A DNA stretch of 64,000 nt from Diphasiastrum complanatum (Eukaryota; Streptophyta; Lycopodiopsida; Lycopodiales; Lycopodiaceae): the NCBI GenBank assembly GCA_029204225.1, contig CM055113.1, positions 23,572,443 through 23,636,442 on the forward strand, given 5' to 3'. This document shows positions 54,515 through 64,000 of the stretch, one piece after another. The notes under the pieces were generated by a model that made no database searches, was not told the DNA's origin, and worked only from the letters and a program-made list of their open reading frames with translations. The first letter of the stretch is position 1. Every line of letters starts with the position of its first letter. The translations under genes and the position numbers were made by a program.

Positions 54515-56037
54515 AGTCTCCAAATGGAGATGTTTCGAGATATAAGGCCAGACTTGTAGCGAAGGATTTTTCTCAGAAGTACGGCATCGACTACATTGAG
54601 ACCTTTTCTCCAATGGTGAAACATGCTTCCTTATGCCTACTATTTGCATATTCAGCTGCATACGACCTCAAGATTCACATCGTTGATGAAAAGACAACAT
54701 TCCTACATGGCGAATTAGATGAAGAGGTCTACATGGATCACCCTCCAGGTTATACCTCCGAATCACTTCCTACCTATGCATGCCGAATGCACAGGAGTAT
54801 CTATGGTCTGAAGCAATTAACACGACAATGGTATAAGAAGAATGATCAAGTCATGAGATCCTTGGGATTCGAGCCATTGATAGCCGATTCCAATGTGTAT
54901 GTGAGGATCACAGATGGGGAGATCATCATTGTTGCTGTGTATGTGGATGACACCTTGATACTATGCAGAAGCAAAGGCCCAATTGCGAGAGTGAAGAATG
55001 AGATATCAAAACATTTTGAGATAACAGACCTAGGAGAAGCCGGATGTTATCTAGGCTTGCAGATTGAGCGGGACTATGATGAAAGAAAACTATACCTTTA
55101 TCAATCAAGGTACACCCAAAAAATCCTAGATGATTTCAAATTACAAAGGGGCAAATACTCCAATGCTTGCAGGGATAGCCCTAATGAACAAAGATTGTTC
55201 GAAGACAAAAGAAGAGCAGGAGATGATGCAGCACACACCTTACAGGAGGCTGATCGGATTTTTGATGTATCTAGCAAACAACACATGCCTCGACATTTCT
55301 TATGCCATGTTCAGAATGAGTCAATTCAGCACGAATCCAAGCTTAGCACACTGGAAAATCGCAAAGCGAATCTTACAATACCTTCAACAAACGAAGGATT
55401 ATGGGCTGTGTTATTCTTGTGATGCAGATGTTCAGATGCACTCCTATAGTGATGCTAGCTGGGCATCTCTCAAGAACGACCGTAAAAGTGCCTCAAGAGG
55501 GTGCACCATTGCAACAGGCACATCAATTCTCAAGGTCAACAAGAAGTAGACCATTATAGCTCAATCATCATTTGAAGTAGAATACGTTACAGCCGCAAAG
55601 ATGGTTAACGAAATCACATGGCTGAGACAGTTCAGGACTGGGTGAAATCAATCAAGAGCCAGATGGACAATACTTCTGCAATTCACCTGACAAAGAATCC
55701 CATGTTTCACTCAAGGACAAAACACATCGCAATCAAGTATCACTTGATAAGGGACCTGGTCACTAAAAGGAATTCAAGACTAGCTTCATTGGCATGAAGC
55801 AAATGGTGGTGGACATCTTCACCAAGGCCCTAGACAAAGGTTTGTTCGATAGGCAGAGGAAGAGTCTGGGAGCTATAAAGCTATCACGACTTGAGAGGGA
55901 GCTGAAGAAACAAATTGTTTCTGGCCACAAAGCTATGATAGCTTTAGATCTCAAGGTAGAAGAGAAAAAGGGAGCTGTGTGGTCGCGAACAGAAAAGTTT
56001 CAAGGATCGAAGACATGAAGACGATGATCAAACAATC

Positions 56038-56096
56038 ACGAACACGAACACGAACATGAACACAAACACGAACACGAACACGAACATGAACACAAA
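56038..56096 (+). repeat. Short tandem repeat of AACACGAACACG type
   Basis: About nine copies of a six-base unit (ACACGA and variants) lie between the RNase H end and the LTR. Confidence 0.85.
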
Positions 56097-56235
56097 GATA
56101 AAAGGTTCATGGACCCAAGTCAACCTAATGACAAAGCCAAAGGCACAAGAAGGCACAAAGACCCAAGTGACGACAGATCTCCACGCGTGAAAGGACAGAT
56201 GAGATCGCGGAAGTACCAGGAGGACGCCATCCTCC

Positions 56236-56829
56236 GAAGACTGACAGGATACCGTTAGGACATGCCTAATTAGCCGTTCTTGTAATCTTCTGAGTTGCTA
56301 ATCGTGTCCTCCTCTCTACGTACATGTAGATCTCGATTATTAATAATGCAATTGTAGTAGATTGGCAACATACCAATGTAAGCTGAGCACTGTGTAGCCA
56401 GCAAGCTAAGGTTCAAGAAGTCTGCTAGTAAGCGTGACAAGTTTTGATTCGCGAAAGACAGAGTATCTTTTGCGCTCTATGGTTTGTCACAACAATGTTT
56501 AAGGAATTCTTTGATAATGCAGTAGATGTTTTATGCAGAAGAGTTTATTGTCTGATAGTTGTATGTTTGTGATTAGCTGGTTTCAATCTTCTTCCGCACA
56601 CTAGTTTTACGTTGTCGAATGCATAAGTAAATTCTACATAGGTCAACAGTGTCTGGCCTCACTTTGGAGGATTGTAGATCCTGTCACAGAGGGCAGTAGA
56701 CCCGAGGACAGAATCGAATTCCATCTGGGTTTGTTTCTGTGAGAATCTCAACAGAGGGAATCAGAGGATGAAACAATTCGTGTCTGGATATCCATTGCAC
56801 CCTTATCAGAACGAAGATCTCTCCCAACA
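56236..56829 (+). repeat. 3' LTR of the truncated Copia
   Basis: Shares GGATACCGTTAG, TAATTAG and TTCTTGTAATC with the LTR at 25378-24767 read on the opposite strand, and ends in CA at 56829. The left border is worn. Confidence 0.75.
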
Positions 56830-56843
56830 AATTTTTTTTTTTT

Positions 56844-58003
56844 TCATATGGCATAACGTATCTTTACACCATTCATTTGAAATTGATATAAGTACTGAGA
56901 TAGATCGAATTGCAACATGTCTAGTTTAGATCGAATGTGATTGAAACACCAGTCTTCCTCGACCTCAACCATTGCAAGAATGTTGTCATTTATTTTCACT
57001 ATTATTTGAAGTTGCTCTTGGAGGTTTATACCAAAATCTTGATCAAGTGGCTTCCAAACATTTTTGCATTGAATCCATCTTCTATAATACAACAACAAAG
57101 TGAGCATTTGTTTTTTGATGTGATATCTAAATATCATTGATGAGTAACATACTCTGCACTCAACTTGTTGATTTTCTTTCGTATCCCAATCATCATCCAA
57201 CAACTCGACGATTATTTTAGCACTCAAGTCCTTACAAATAAACATTGTTTTTGTTCTTCGAACATTGCATTTGAAAAAAAAGTCAACAAAAATAGTAAAA
57301 GGTAGATACCAACTTAATGTATTATCTTCGATCCAGTGCTACATTTTAATATACTCTGGATATCAATATATAATCTAGATCGAAATCTTTCAGAAATTGC
57401 TGCATCAAGAGAAATCCATTCCTCACTCGAAAAATCTGGTAGAGGATATGGCTCTAATCTACCAACTAAACCATTTTTATCAGAAAAATAAGTGTGATTA
57501 TAAAAGAAAACTCCTGACTCTAAAAGTGATTTTGGAGAACGACCTTTATATTGTAAAATACCGATATCTGAATGTATGACATCGATTATTCCTGCTGGAT
57601 ACAAATCTGCAAAACCAACAAAAATATCACAAGAAAATTATAATTTAAAGAAAATGCTAACTATTAAGAAATTAAATATGAAAACTTAAAATTTTCTTCT
57701 ATCATTTGGATTCAAATCATGAATGTTGAGCTCATTGTGAAGATAAGCATGCTGAACTAAAACTTCCGTGATAGATTGATCGGCAGGTAATACTTTAAAA
57801 TCCATTATCTTGCCTTTCCAAGGGCTTCTATATATGTTATCCGATCTTTTTCTTTTCCAGGAATGAGCCTTTTGTAGAGGGATGCATCAAGATCCATTGA
57901 TATTTTTAATATATTCTTGATATCCATTGATCTTCTGCATTTTTTTCATTGCAAATATTGATTGCATCAATGGTTCCTCTTGGTCTCCGATTATTTGTAG
58001 CCA
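56844..58003 (-). pseudogene. Unidentified AT-rich coding island B
   Basis: Minus-strand pieces in order: MATNNRRPRGTIDAINIC from about 58003; MDLDASLYKRLIPGKEKDRI; then, after a frame change, MDFKVLPADQSITEVLVQHA near 57805; a clean open frame 57604-57314 (YPAGIIDVIHSDIGILQYKG, then PLPDFSSEEWISLDAAIS); ICKDLSAKIIVELLDDDWD near 57240; and a final stretch ending MNGVKIRYAI at 56844. The stop is followed directly by twelve A. Gaps between pieces could be introns or decay. No known domain is recognised. Composition and strand match island A, so both may be halves of one locus split by the Copia insertion. Confidence 0.5.
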
Positions 58004-58621
58004 TGTGTCAAAAATACATGTACGCAAGCTGAGAACGGAGAGAATGAAGAGATTGAGAGGTAAACCTAAGAATGACAATCCAAAATAAGAGATAAATGAA
58101 GAGAATGAGAGGTATAAATATGAATTCCAAGAAGTTCCTAAACTACAAGGATTAGTTAATTACAGTTTACGACTATTGATGTCAAATCAGCCTCGAGTGT
58201 ACAATGACGGGCAACATAAGAGTATTTGGGCAGTAATTGTGGTCCAATCACAATTGTTTGTTTTGCCCGGTGCAATATTTGAAAATCACGAAAATTTGGC
58301 CGAAAAAGTTAAATACAATTTTTGTCCATCAACCACTGTTACAGTTCATCATAGATGGACACCATTCATTGGGACACATAAGCGTTGAAAGCGTGCAAAA
58401 TAAAAAACAACATCTTGACAAAGGGTCCATTTTGAGTTCTAATATCCCCTAATGAAGAAAGAAAATAAAAAGAAACTTAAAAAACAAGCAAGAGCACCTG
58501 TCAATTTCTTGTAAGATAAAAGAGCAATTAAGAAGTACCTCTGATTCAACTTTCTCAACTTCTAAGGATGGTTTATTCTATAGGTACTACAATAAAAATG
58601 GTCATGTGCTAGTCTTAGCAT
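58004..58621. other. No established gene; hairpin and a gag-like scrap
   Basis: AATTGTG...CACAATT at about 58235-58255 forms a seven-base stem. On the plus strand about 58560-58620 reads YNKNGHVLVLAFKLL, which resembles a worn zinc knuckle of a Copia-type gag. Nothing else is recognised. Confidence 0.4.
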
Positions 58622-59430
58622 TCAAACTTCTAATCCATTCTTAAACATCAAATCTCTTGATGGAAAGGAGATGTCAACAATATCTTTCATAGCCCTCTGG
58701 AAATCAGCAGTTAGTTTGTCCATGTGGGTTTGTTGAGCCTTCTTCCAAGTTTCCATTTGATGTAGGATTTCTGAAGATTGGGCAGCATTCTCAAGCTTCG
58801 AATGATTAAGACATTCAGGATTCTTGGATTTCTTTTTGCAGTCCTCATTGGACCCCTCGTCTTCTTCGCGAATGGCATCGGTCATTACATCCTTAAGTTG
58901 ATCATAAAGGTCAAATAGTTTTAGCTCTCGGCGGATACTTTTAGGGAGTCCAACCAAGAAGAATTTGATGGCCATATGTTCGGTGATATTTTTATCAACA
59001 CATTCTAACTTGAGACGTTTGAAACACTCATTGTAGCTCCTAATAGACTCTTCACGACGCCTCTTGATGTGTGTGATTTGTATGAATGGGCTTTGAGTGT
59101 TTAAACACTTGATACCCATAGAGGACCATAAAAAATAATCTAAGCTTTTTAGTTTTAGAAGTGTCTCCATAGAAGTGACATGCATTATCAAAGTCTTGAA
59201 GAAATCTAACTGGGACAGATTCTCCATCGTACTTTGGTGCATCAATGCGCGAAATTCTTTGTTCCAGTCGTGGAGGATTACGATTGGAAGAATCGAAAAA
59301 GTCTCTTGACATAATGCAGAATGAGAAACAGAGTAGCAATATAGTATTGTATTTTTTCAAGGAGATCAAAAAGACGGATTTCTTGTAAAATAATGAGTTC
59401 TGACAAGAATATGGACTTTTTTGAAGCAAC
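58622..59430 (-). pseudogene. Gypsy gag, minus strand, frameshifted
   Basis: The first part (RISRIDAPKYDGESVPVRFL from about 59255) and the second (REESIRSYNECFKRLKLEC near 59060, then EHMAIKFFLVGLPKSIRREL) are in two frames. They form the capsid-like region of a Ty3/Gypsy gag. An acidic, Lys-rich tail (EEDEGSNEDCKKKSKNPE) and a coiled-coil-like end follow to 58622. The zinc knuckle and protease are not seen. It lies downstream, on the minus strand, of the tRNA-Asp primer site at 60153-60166. Confidence 0.8.
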
Positions 59431-60152
59431 AGAACTCACAGATAGGAGTATGACTCGTAGATAGTTGATTAAGCAGAATATAGTACTCCCGAATTCTGAT
59501 GGGGAGTTTTCACTAACCAATTATTGATATTTTAATTTTTTGGTTTTTTGTAAAGGAAGGAATTCGCAGAGAGTGTATTTCAAAGTTTTAAATTGTGGCG
59601 ATTTCATGGGATGGTCGGCGAATTCTGAAACTGTAGTTTTGCTGATAGACAAGCTCAATATTGGAAAAAATGCTTGTTTGACAGAAAGTAGACTAAATCT
59701 CTGAGATAAATTCGTAGAGCTGCCATAGGACTGATCTTTCATAGATGTAGCCTCAATAGGACTGGTGAAATCTAAGACGAAGATTTAGTTGGACAACAAG
59801 GAGATTTGTCAGTATAGGTTGATTTTTGAAAATCTGAACAAGGTCAGAATTTGCAAAGGGAATATGCTCAAATTATGATGTTCTGTTATGGCTGCAAACA
59901 ACTTGGAAAATTCTAATATACCTATTTGATGGTGAAAAATGTCACTTGGATCACTTCTTTCAAAGAAAATGCCCAAGTTGACATTGCTGTTTCTCCCTCT
60001 CGGCTTGATAGGTTGCTCAATAGCTCTTGTAGGACCTGGAGAGAAGACAAGTGCTATTGTGTGAAGTATAATAATAGGCAAACATGCACACAAGCATGTA
60101 GCAATAGCAAAAAGAGAAAAAAATATAAGCTATGTAAGAAATTTTAAAAAGC
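59431..60152 (-). mobile_element. Gypsy 5' leader, minus strand
   Basis: Between primer site and gag. It contains the block GTCAACTTGGGCATTTTC (minus strand, near 59965) shared with the Gypsy leader at 13220-13860. No separate gene is seen. Confidence 0.75.
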
Positions 60153-60166
60153 TACAACGGCGCCAA
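60153..60166 (-). other. Primer binding site for tRNA-Asp (Gypsy), minus strand
   Basis: On the minus strand TTGGCGCCGTTGTA, two bases off the tRNA-Asp complement and matching the site at 13205. The plus-strand TG at 60167 would be the LTR end. Confidence 0.8.
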
Positions 60167-60199
60167 TGTTGCAAGTACATTTAATCATGCGATGGCTAG

Positions 60200-60990
60200 G
60201 TCTATCTATGGTCTCGCTAGATTATTTATTTAGGGCTCTGGTTGGCCTCTCATCGTATCTTGGTGGTTTCTTTTTCATGTGTCTCTTGATCCATTCTATT
60301 ATCTATTTCTCCTTGATCTTGTTGTTCAGGCAAGAAAGCTGACAAGACTGGTACTTGGATCTGAGTTCTAGGACTTGAGTGACAACTTTTTCATATTCTT
60401 TGATAGTGAACTTTGCCTTTGCCAACTTAGTCGATGCCGTTCGTTTGAATCTATCAAATCGGCCCTAGAACTCGGAGCTCTCTATTCAGTTGGATGACTT
60501 TTTGGCTAATCAGAATGTTTTTTGATCCCAATTCGGAGATGCGCTTCTCCATTGCGGTTTTCTCATCAATCATGGTTTGGATCACTCGTGCAAGGTTAGA
60601 AACTAAACCAAGTGCATCACCAGAATCCACGGGTGTAGGAACAATGGCAGCAATAGAAGGAACAGTAGATGCAAGAGCTTGTCTAGTTTGGCCTTGATAC
60701 TTTGCCTATGTATCTTCTTCCTCGAAGATATCTTCTTCTTCAAATCCTTCTGGCACGGTGGCATCGAACTGCTTCAGGGATACAACGACATAAACGATCT
60801 TTATCATGTTTGGTGCATGTTCTTGTGGATCTGCTTGCTCTCTCTATTGTGGTGCTATATCAAATGTATCAAAAGTCTCATGGAATTGTTCGAATCCTCT
60901 TTCGAGAGATTGAAGTTCAAAGGGCACAGGGCTCTGAGGAAAATAGTCCATCTGGCCCTAGGAGATCAAAATCATCGAACATATCCATAA
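60200..60990 (-). pseudogene. Unidentified minus-strand coding remnant
   Basis: Pieces such as LERGFEQFHETFDTFDIAPQ near 60910, GFEEEDIFEEED near 60730, and a clean run SNLARVIQTMIDEKTAIEKR with ISELGSKNILISQKVIQLNR near 60600-60490 read like an acidic protein with a coiled coil. The family is not recognised. It lies where the Gypsy 5' LTR should be, so it is either coding sequence of another element or host-derived. Confidence 0.4.
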
Positions 60991-61639
60991 ATTGTTGAAT
61001 TCTCAATGAAGTATATAAAGTCCTTCACACAGGATACTATCCTAAGCATGCCAAACAAAGCAATAACAAAGAGAACAGGTGGTGGATAAACCAGCCCAAC
61101 CAAATCTAGATTGTACGGATCTAGCCCCCAAGCTATGGATCAATTACAGTCATGGAAAGAGGAATTACACTAGCAACATGTAGCTACCAATCACAAAATC
61201 AAGCATACACTAGTGAGAGCCCAATAGGTATACTTATACCCTCCAAGGCCCATGCACCACTAGTAGTGCATTGTGACACCTCACCGGACACCTCTGCAGC
61301 CTATTTGGGCCACGTCATCCAGTTCTCCAATGAGTCACTGAAAGACCCATACCAACTCCACCACCATGTGTTTAGGCCTACAACCATTAATTATGACCAT
61401 GTATACATAAGGGCCTCAATTCCCTTATAGTCACAATTAACTTATGGGCTGTTGGTCTACTGACCCCTAGCATGGACACACTACCCCAGACCAGTCATGG
61501 GCATGCCATTCTTTCCTCCTAATTTAAGTTCTGTCCTCAGAATTTAAAACTAGGGAAGTTCCTCCTTAAGCTCCCTTTCTGTTTCCATGAATCATCATCG
61601 TCTGTACATCGCTTCCATCAAACAAAATACTCAGTAACT
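60991..61639. other. No gene recognised
   Basis: Sequence of near-average composition with one 92-residue plus-strand frame at 61152 that has no motif. Possibly LTR or untranslated retroelement sequence. Confidence 0.4.
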
Positions 61640-61900
61640 ATACGATTTCTCAATCGTTTAGTTCTTGTATCCAAGATCTTTTTGGGTTCAAGTTGATGAT
61701 TTATCCAACAGGTCCAATTAATCTCCAGATCTAAGATGCTCTCGTTCACGTAGACTCTTCTTGAGTTGGCTAACGTAAAATACCGGATGCACTTGAGATC
61801 CTTTCGGGAGTTCCAAATGGTAAGCTAAGAATCCAATCTTTTTCAAGATCCGATACGGTATTGTACATGCCTACAAATTTTTGTTCAGAACTGATAAGCC
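61640..61900 (-). pseudogene. Gypsy integrase C-terminal (chromodomain-side) fragment
   Basis: On the minus strand KFVGMYNTVSDLEKDWILSL, PFGTPERISSASGIL and, after shifts, INWTCWINHQLEPKKILDTR resemble the end of Gypsy pol, where the GPF-type region is followed by a chromodomain-like tail. Only this tail is left. Confidence 0.6.
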
Positions 61901-62049
61901 AAACTAGTATTCAGTGTAATGGACCCACCAAATTCACCTATAAATTGACTGAATTTCATTCATTCCTCACTTGTGCTAGTGACCAAAGCCTTCCAAAATT
62001 TTTGCATTGCTTTCTGAGACACTTTTATGTGTTTTATATTTCCTTTCTG

Positions 62050-62404
62050 ATCATCATGTCTTCTACCAATACTTCCCAGTCTCCGTGCTATACTATCCAT
62101 CGTGATGTCCCATCTACAACGGACATCATGGTCCTTTCTAGCACAAGCATGGTCACTCAGTGGATGACCCGCAGGATACAAAGCAACAGGTGCAGCTACT
62201 GAAGTGTCAATTATAGATGGCCAAACAAGATCACACGTAGCTTCAAGGTGAATTGGATGCAACCACCCTTGAACGTGATGCGTATCTTCAAACACAAATA
62301 CCAGATCATCCGGTCACACCGATGGAGATTGCGTATTTGTTCAAGAAAGTGGAGACATACAAAGTGGCCCTTCAAGAATTTCAAGTGCAGATGTGGAAAG
62401 TACA
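62050..62404 (+). pseudogene. First part of a plus-strand retroelement gag
   Basis: The frame from 62253 reads MDATTLERDAYLQTQIPDH, then MEIAYLFKKVETYKVALQEF. Upstream pieces (MSSTNTSQSPCYTIHRDVPS near 62052) are in other frames. At about 62405 homology to gag stops and an antisense Copia fragment begins. It resumes after 62875. Confidence 0.55.
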
Positions 62405-62875
62405 AAGTGGAAGTGCTGTCCGTAAGAGATCATATGTGGCTGCAGTCGTTGTCCAATCTATTAGCGCAGCTGCATGGGGTGAGCATGAAAAGGGTGCGAT
62501 GTCAGTCAATGCTGAAGTGATCGTTGGTGATGACAATGCAAAAAGTGCATCACTTTTACGAGTAGCCTTAGGATTAGATTTACAGGGTGCCTTTGCTTTT
62601 AGACCACCTTTGGCATTTTGTAAGATAGTGTCTCCTTTTCGCCTGTCACCATAACGTGTGTAAAAACACAATGTCATAATTCCTTGGCCTTTTCTTCATC
62701 TGTGCAAATTTGCATGTAAATATGCAGATTGCGCGACAACGTTAGTAAATATGTAGCATGAATGGAGGCAGATTAAAATGGGATTTAAGGAGAGTAGAGG
62801 GAATAAATCCAACACCCCCCCTTAATCTGGATCCGTGAATGCCTTGATCTTCAGACTGAGCAATGCACAAAATTT
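62405..62875 (-). mobile_element. Copia LTR and RNase H end fused into a gag region
   Basis: On the minus strand the last RNase H residues (KFCALLSLKIKAFTDPD, 62875 to about 62823) are followed by the purine tract AAGGGGGGG and the LTR start TGTTGGATTTATTCCC at 62814. The LTR runs to about 62405, where it is cut. It is the same family as the Copia at 34975-37373. Both borders lack TG...CA completeness and no target duplication was seen, so it did not arrive as a normal insertion. Confidence 0.88.
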
Positions 62876-62945
62876 GATGGAAAATTTTGACCAGCAGAAG
62901 TAGATGGAAAATTTTGACCAACAGAAACAGATGGAAAAGTTGCAG
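62876..62945 (+). repeat. 27-base in-frame tandem repeat in gag
   Basis: The unit GATGGAAAATTTTGACCA..., encoding about MENFDQQKQ, occurs at 62876-62902 and 62903-62929, with a partial third copy from 62930. It adds nine-residue steps to a predicted coiled coil. Confidence 0.9.
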
Positions 62946-64000
62946 TCGCAATTTGATGAGAAGATCAAAGCATTGGAAGATTTGCATGGAAAAGCGAACA
63001 AGGAATCTGAAAAGTTTGCGAAGACTTTCCGACCACGGAAAATGTCTGGTGTTCTATTTGTACAGGAAATCACAGAGTGAATGAGTGTCCTCATTTGAAA
63101 AAAATGAATGGAAATCTGTGTATGTCATTTGTATGATTCGCCTTATCATGAGACTACTTTTTGCAACTTTAATCCTCGGATAAATTAGCAGCGATATGAC
63201 CATATGGGATATTGAGAACCACAATATTATGGAGGAAATCCAGCAACTAGACCTTGACAATCTGCTCTTGGATACCTGGAACGTTTAGCCTTACCTGTCC
63301 ACCAAAGCACTCCGCTCCTCTGGCCAATTTGATGAAACCAGAACTATACAAAAGTGATGAGCAATGAAACTATGTTAATGATCAAGAAGGTGGATCTTCA
63401 GAACAGTATGCTATTTATGCTGCCGCGCAACAACAAGCATCTAGAAACTGGACCAGAGCACCGCTTGGATGCTTTGCATGTGGAGAAAACCACAGAGTTG
63501 TAGAATGTCCAAATAGAGATAAATTTGTACCATTCTGTCGTGACTGTGGTTATGGGCATTGCTATAAAGACTATCCAGCAAGACCAAAGCCACCACCAGC
63601 TACAGCTCCTATAAATTTGATAACAATCAAGCGAAGACTAGTAGCTCAAAATAAATCAAGTATACCCTTGATGGTGGTCACCAGGGCATAGAAGCAAAAA
63701 GAACCAGTAGCGGATCCAGTACCTACTGATTCTATACCATTAACAGACATACCAACAACACCTGGAGTCTATCCAAATCTTCATGCAAAAAAACGAAGAT
63801 ATCAGAATATGAGGTAGTGGATTAAACATCTACAATAAGAAGAGGAGCTTGAAGCTACTAAAGCAATAGTCGAAGTTCGTTCTTCACCACTGCAGCCACC
63901 AAGAAATTCACATATAGATATGAACGATCAGTTCCATCATCATGAAGAACCCCCCACCCTTCAAGATGACTAAATTGGAAGTGTCGCAAACAGAACTGCT
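62876..64000 (+). pseudogene. Second part of gag with two zinc-knuckle clusters (runs off the window)
   Basis: After a coiled coil (QMEKLQSQFDEKIKALEDLH near 62925) there is a worn zinc knuckle (GNHRVNECPHLKK near 63070). A long spacer follows, then CFACGENHRVVECPNRDKF near 63470 with the CX2CX4HX4C spacing, and a related CRDCGYGHCYKDYP near 63538. Pro-rich sequence follows (RPKPPPATAPINL), then QPPRNSHIDMND and PPTLQDD toward the window end. Several stops break the frame. The layout is that of a Gypsy-like gag; no protease motif is visible before the window ends. Confidence 0.65.

Larger units (their letters stand above)
54515..56829 (+). mobile_element. 5'-truncated Copia: RT, RNase H and 3' LTR
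   Basis: Homology starts abruptly inside RT (RYKARLVAKDFSQKYGIDY near 54538). It continues with EEVYMDHPPGY, SIYGLKQLTRQWYKK and VAVYVDDTLILCRS (intact YVDD at about 54940) in one frame to about 55160. A shift leads to RNase H (LIGFLMYLANNTCLDISYAM, LCYSCDADVQMHSYSDASWA) in frame 55130-55549, then further shifts and VDIFTKALDKGLFDRQR at 55810. A spacer with a CACGAACA repeat precedes the LTR (about 56236-56829, ending CTCTCCCAACA). Gag, protease, integrase and the 5' LTR are absent. Same family as 24767-26330. Confidence 0.92.

Noticed and set aside
58235-58255. Hairpin as a possible viral replication origin beside island B
   Set aside because: No conserved nonanucleotide in the loop and no recognisable replication protein nearby.
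61960-62295. 111-residue minus-strand frame
   Set aside because: Overlaps gag-like coding on the plus strand and shows no motif.

Overview
The window is nuclear DNA from a land plant with a large, repeat-rich genome. Two complete intron-containing housekeeping genes and the last exons of a third have plant-type sequences. Almost everything else is decayed retrotransposon: Ty1/Copia, Ty3/Gypsy and two kinds of non-LTR element. Long (CT)n/(GA)n microsatellites are frequent. No prokaryotic, organellar or CRISPR features are seen. The species cannot be fixed from sequence alone. The abundance of non-LTR reverse transcriptase and (CT)n tracts made me think of a fern or another seed-free plant, but that is only an impression.

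Host genes. (1) Positions 793-1365, + strand: the last two exons of translin, whose 5' exons lie before the window. (2) Positions 28839-32133, - strand: mevalonate kinase, which I could assemble from six exons with consistent phases and GT-AG borders into 425 residues. (3) Positions 41550-45659, - strand: an ER nucleotide-sugar transporter of the UTR3/UTR1 (SLC35B1) type, assembled from seven exons into 337 residues. The three look unrelated in function (an RNA-binding nuclease partner, isoprenoid synthesis, UDP-sugar transport), and nothing suggests they work together.

Repeat landscape, left to right. A degenerate LINE lies between two (CT)n tracts (2.1-4.9 kb). Copia and Gypsy remnants fill 6-16.7 kb, with a short-period satellite of imperfect palindromes at 10.74-11.22 kb. 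A Copia element at 16803-22701 has both LTRs, primer site, gag to RNase H remnants and a GGGAT target duplication. A 960 bp solo LTR sits inside its 3' LTR (target duplication GTTAT), and that LTR plus flank was then tandemly duplicated as a unit of about 2.07 kb (21059-25210). A second Copia (34975-37373, duplication GTGGG) interrupts an R2-like non-LTR element (34645-39513, - strand). The right third holds a Gypsy integrase fragment, a truncated Copia (54515-56829), a Gypsy gag with its tRNA-Asp primer site, and a chimeric gag region at the right edge.

The least explained region is 52.6-58.0 kb. It contains two AT-rich, minus-strand coding islands that I cannot assign to any family. Both end in a stop codon directly followed by an A-run, and they are separated by the truncated Copia. 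Exon borders and family calls were made by eye and have not been checked against databases or transcripts.
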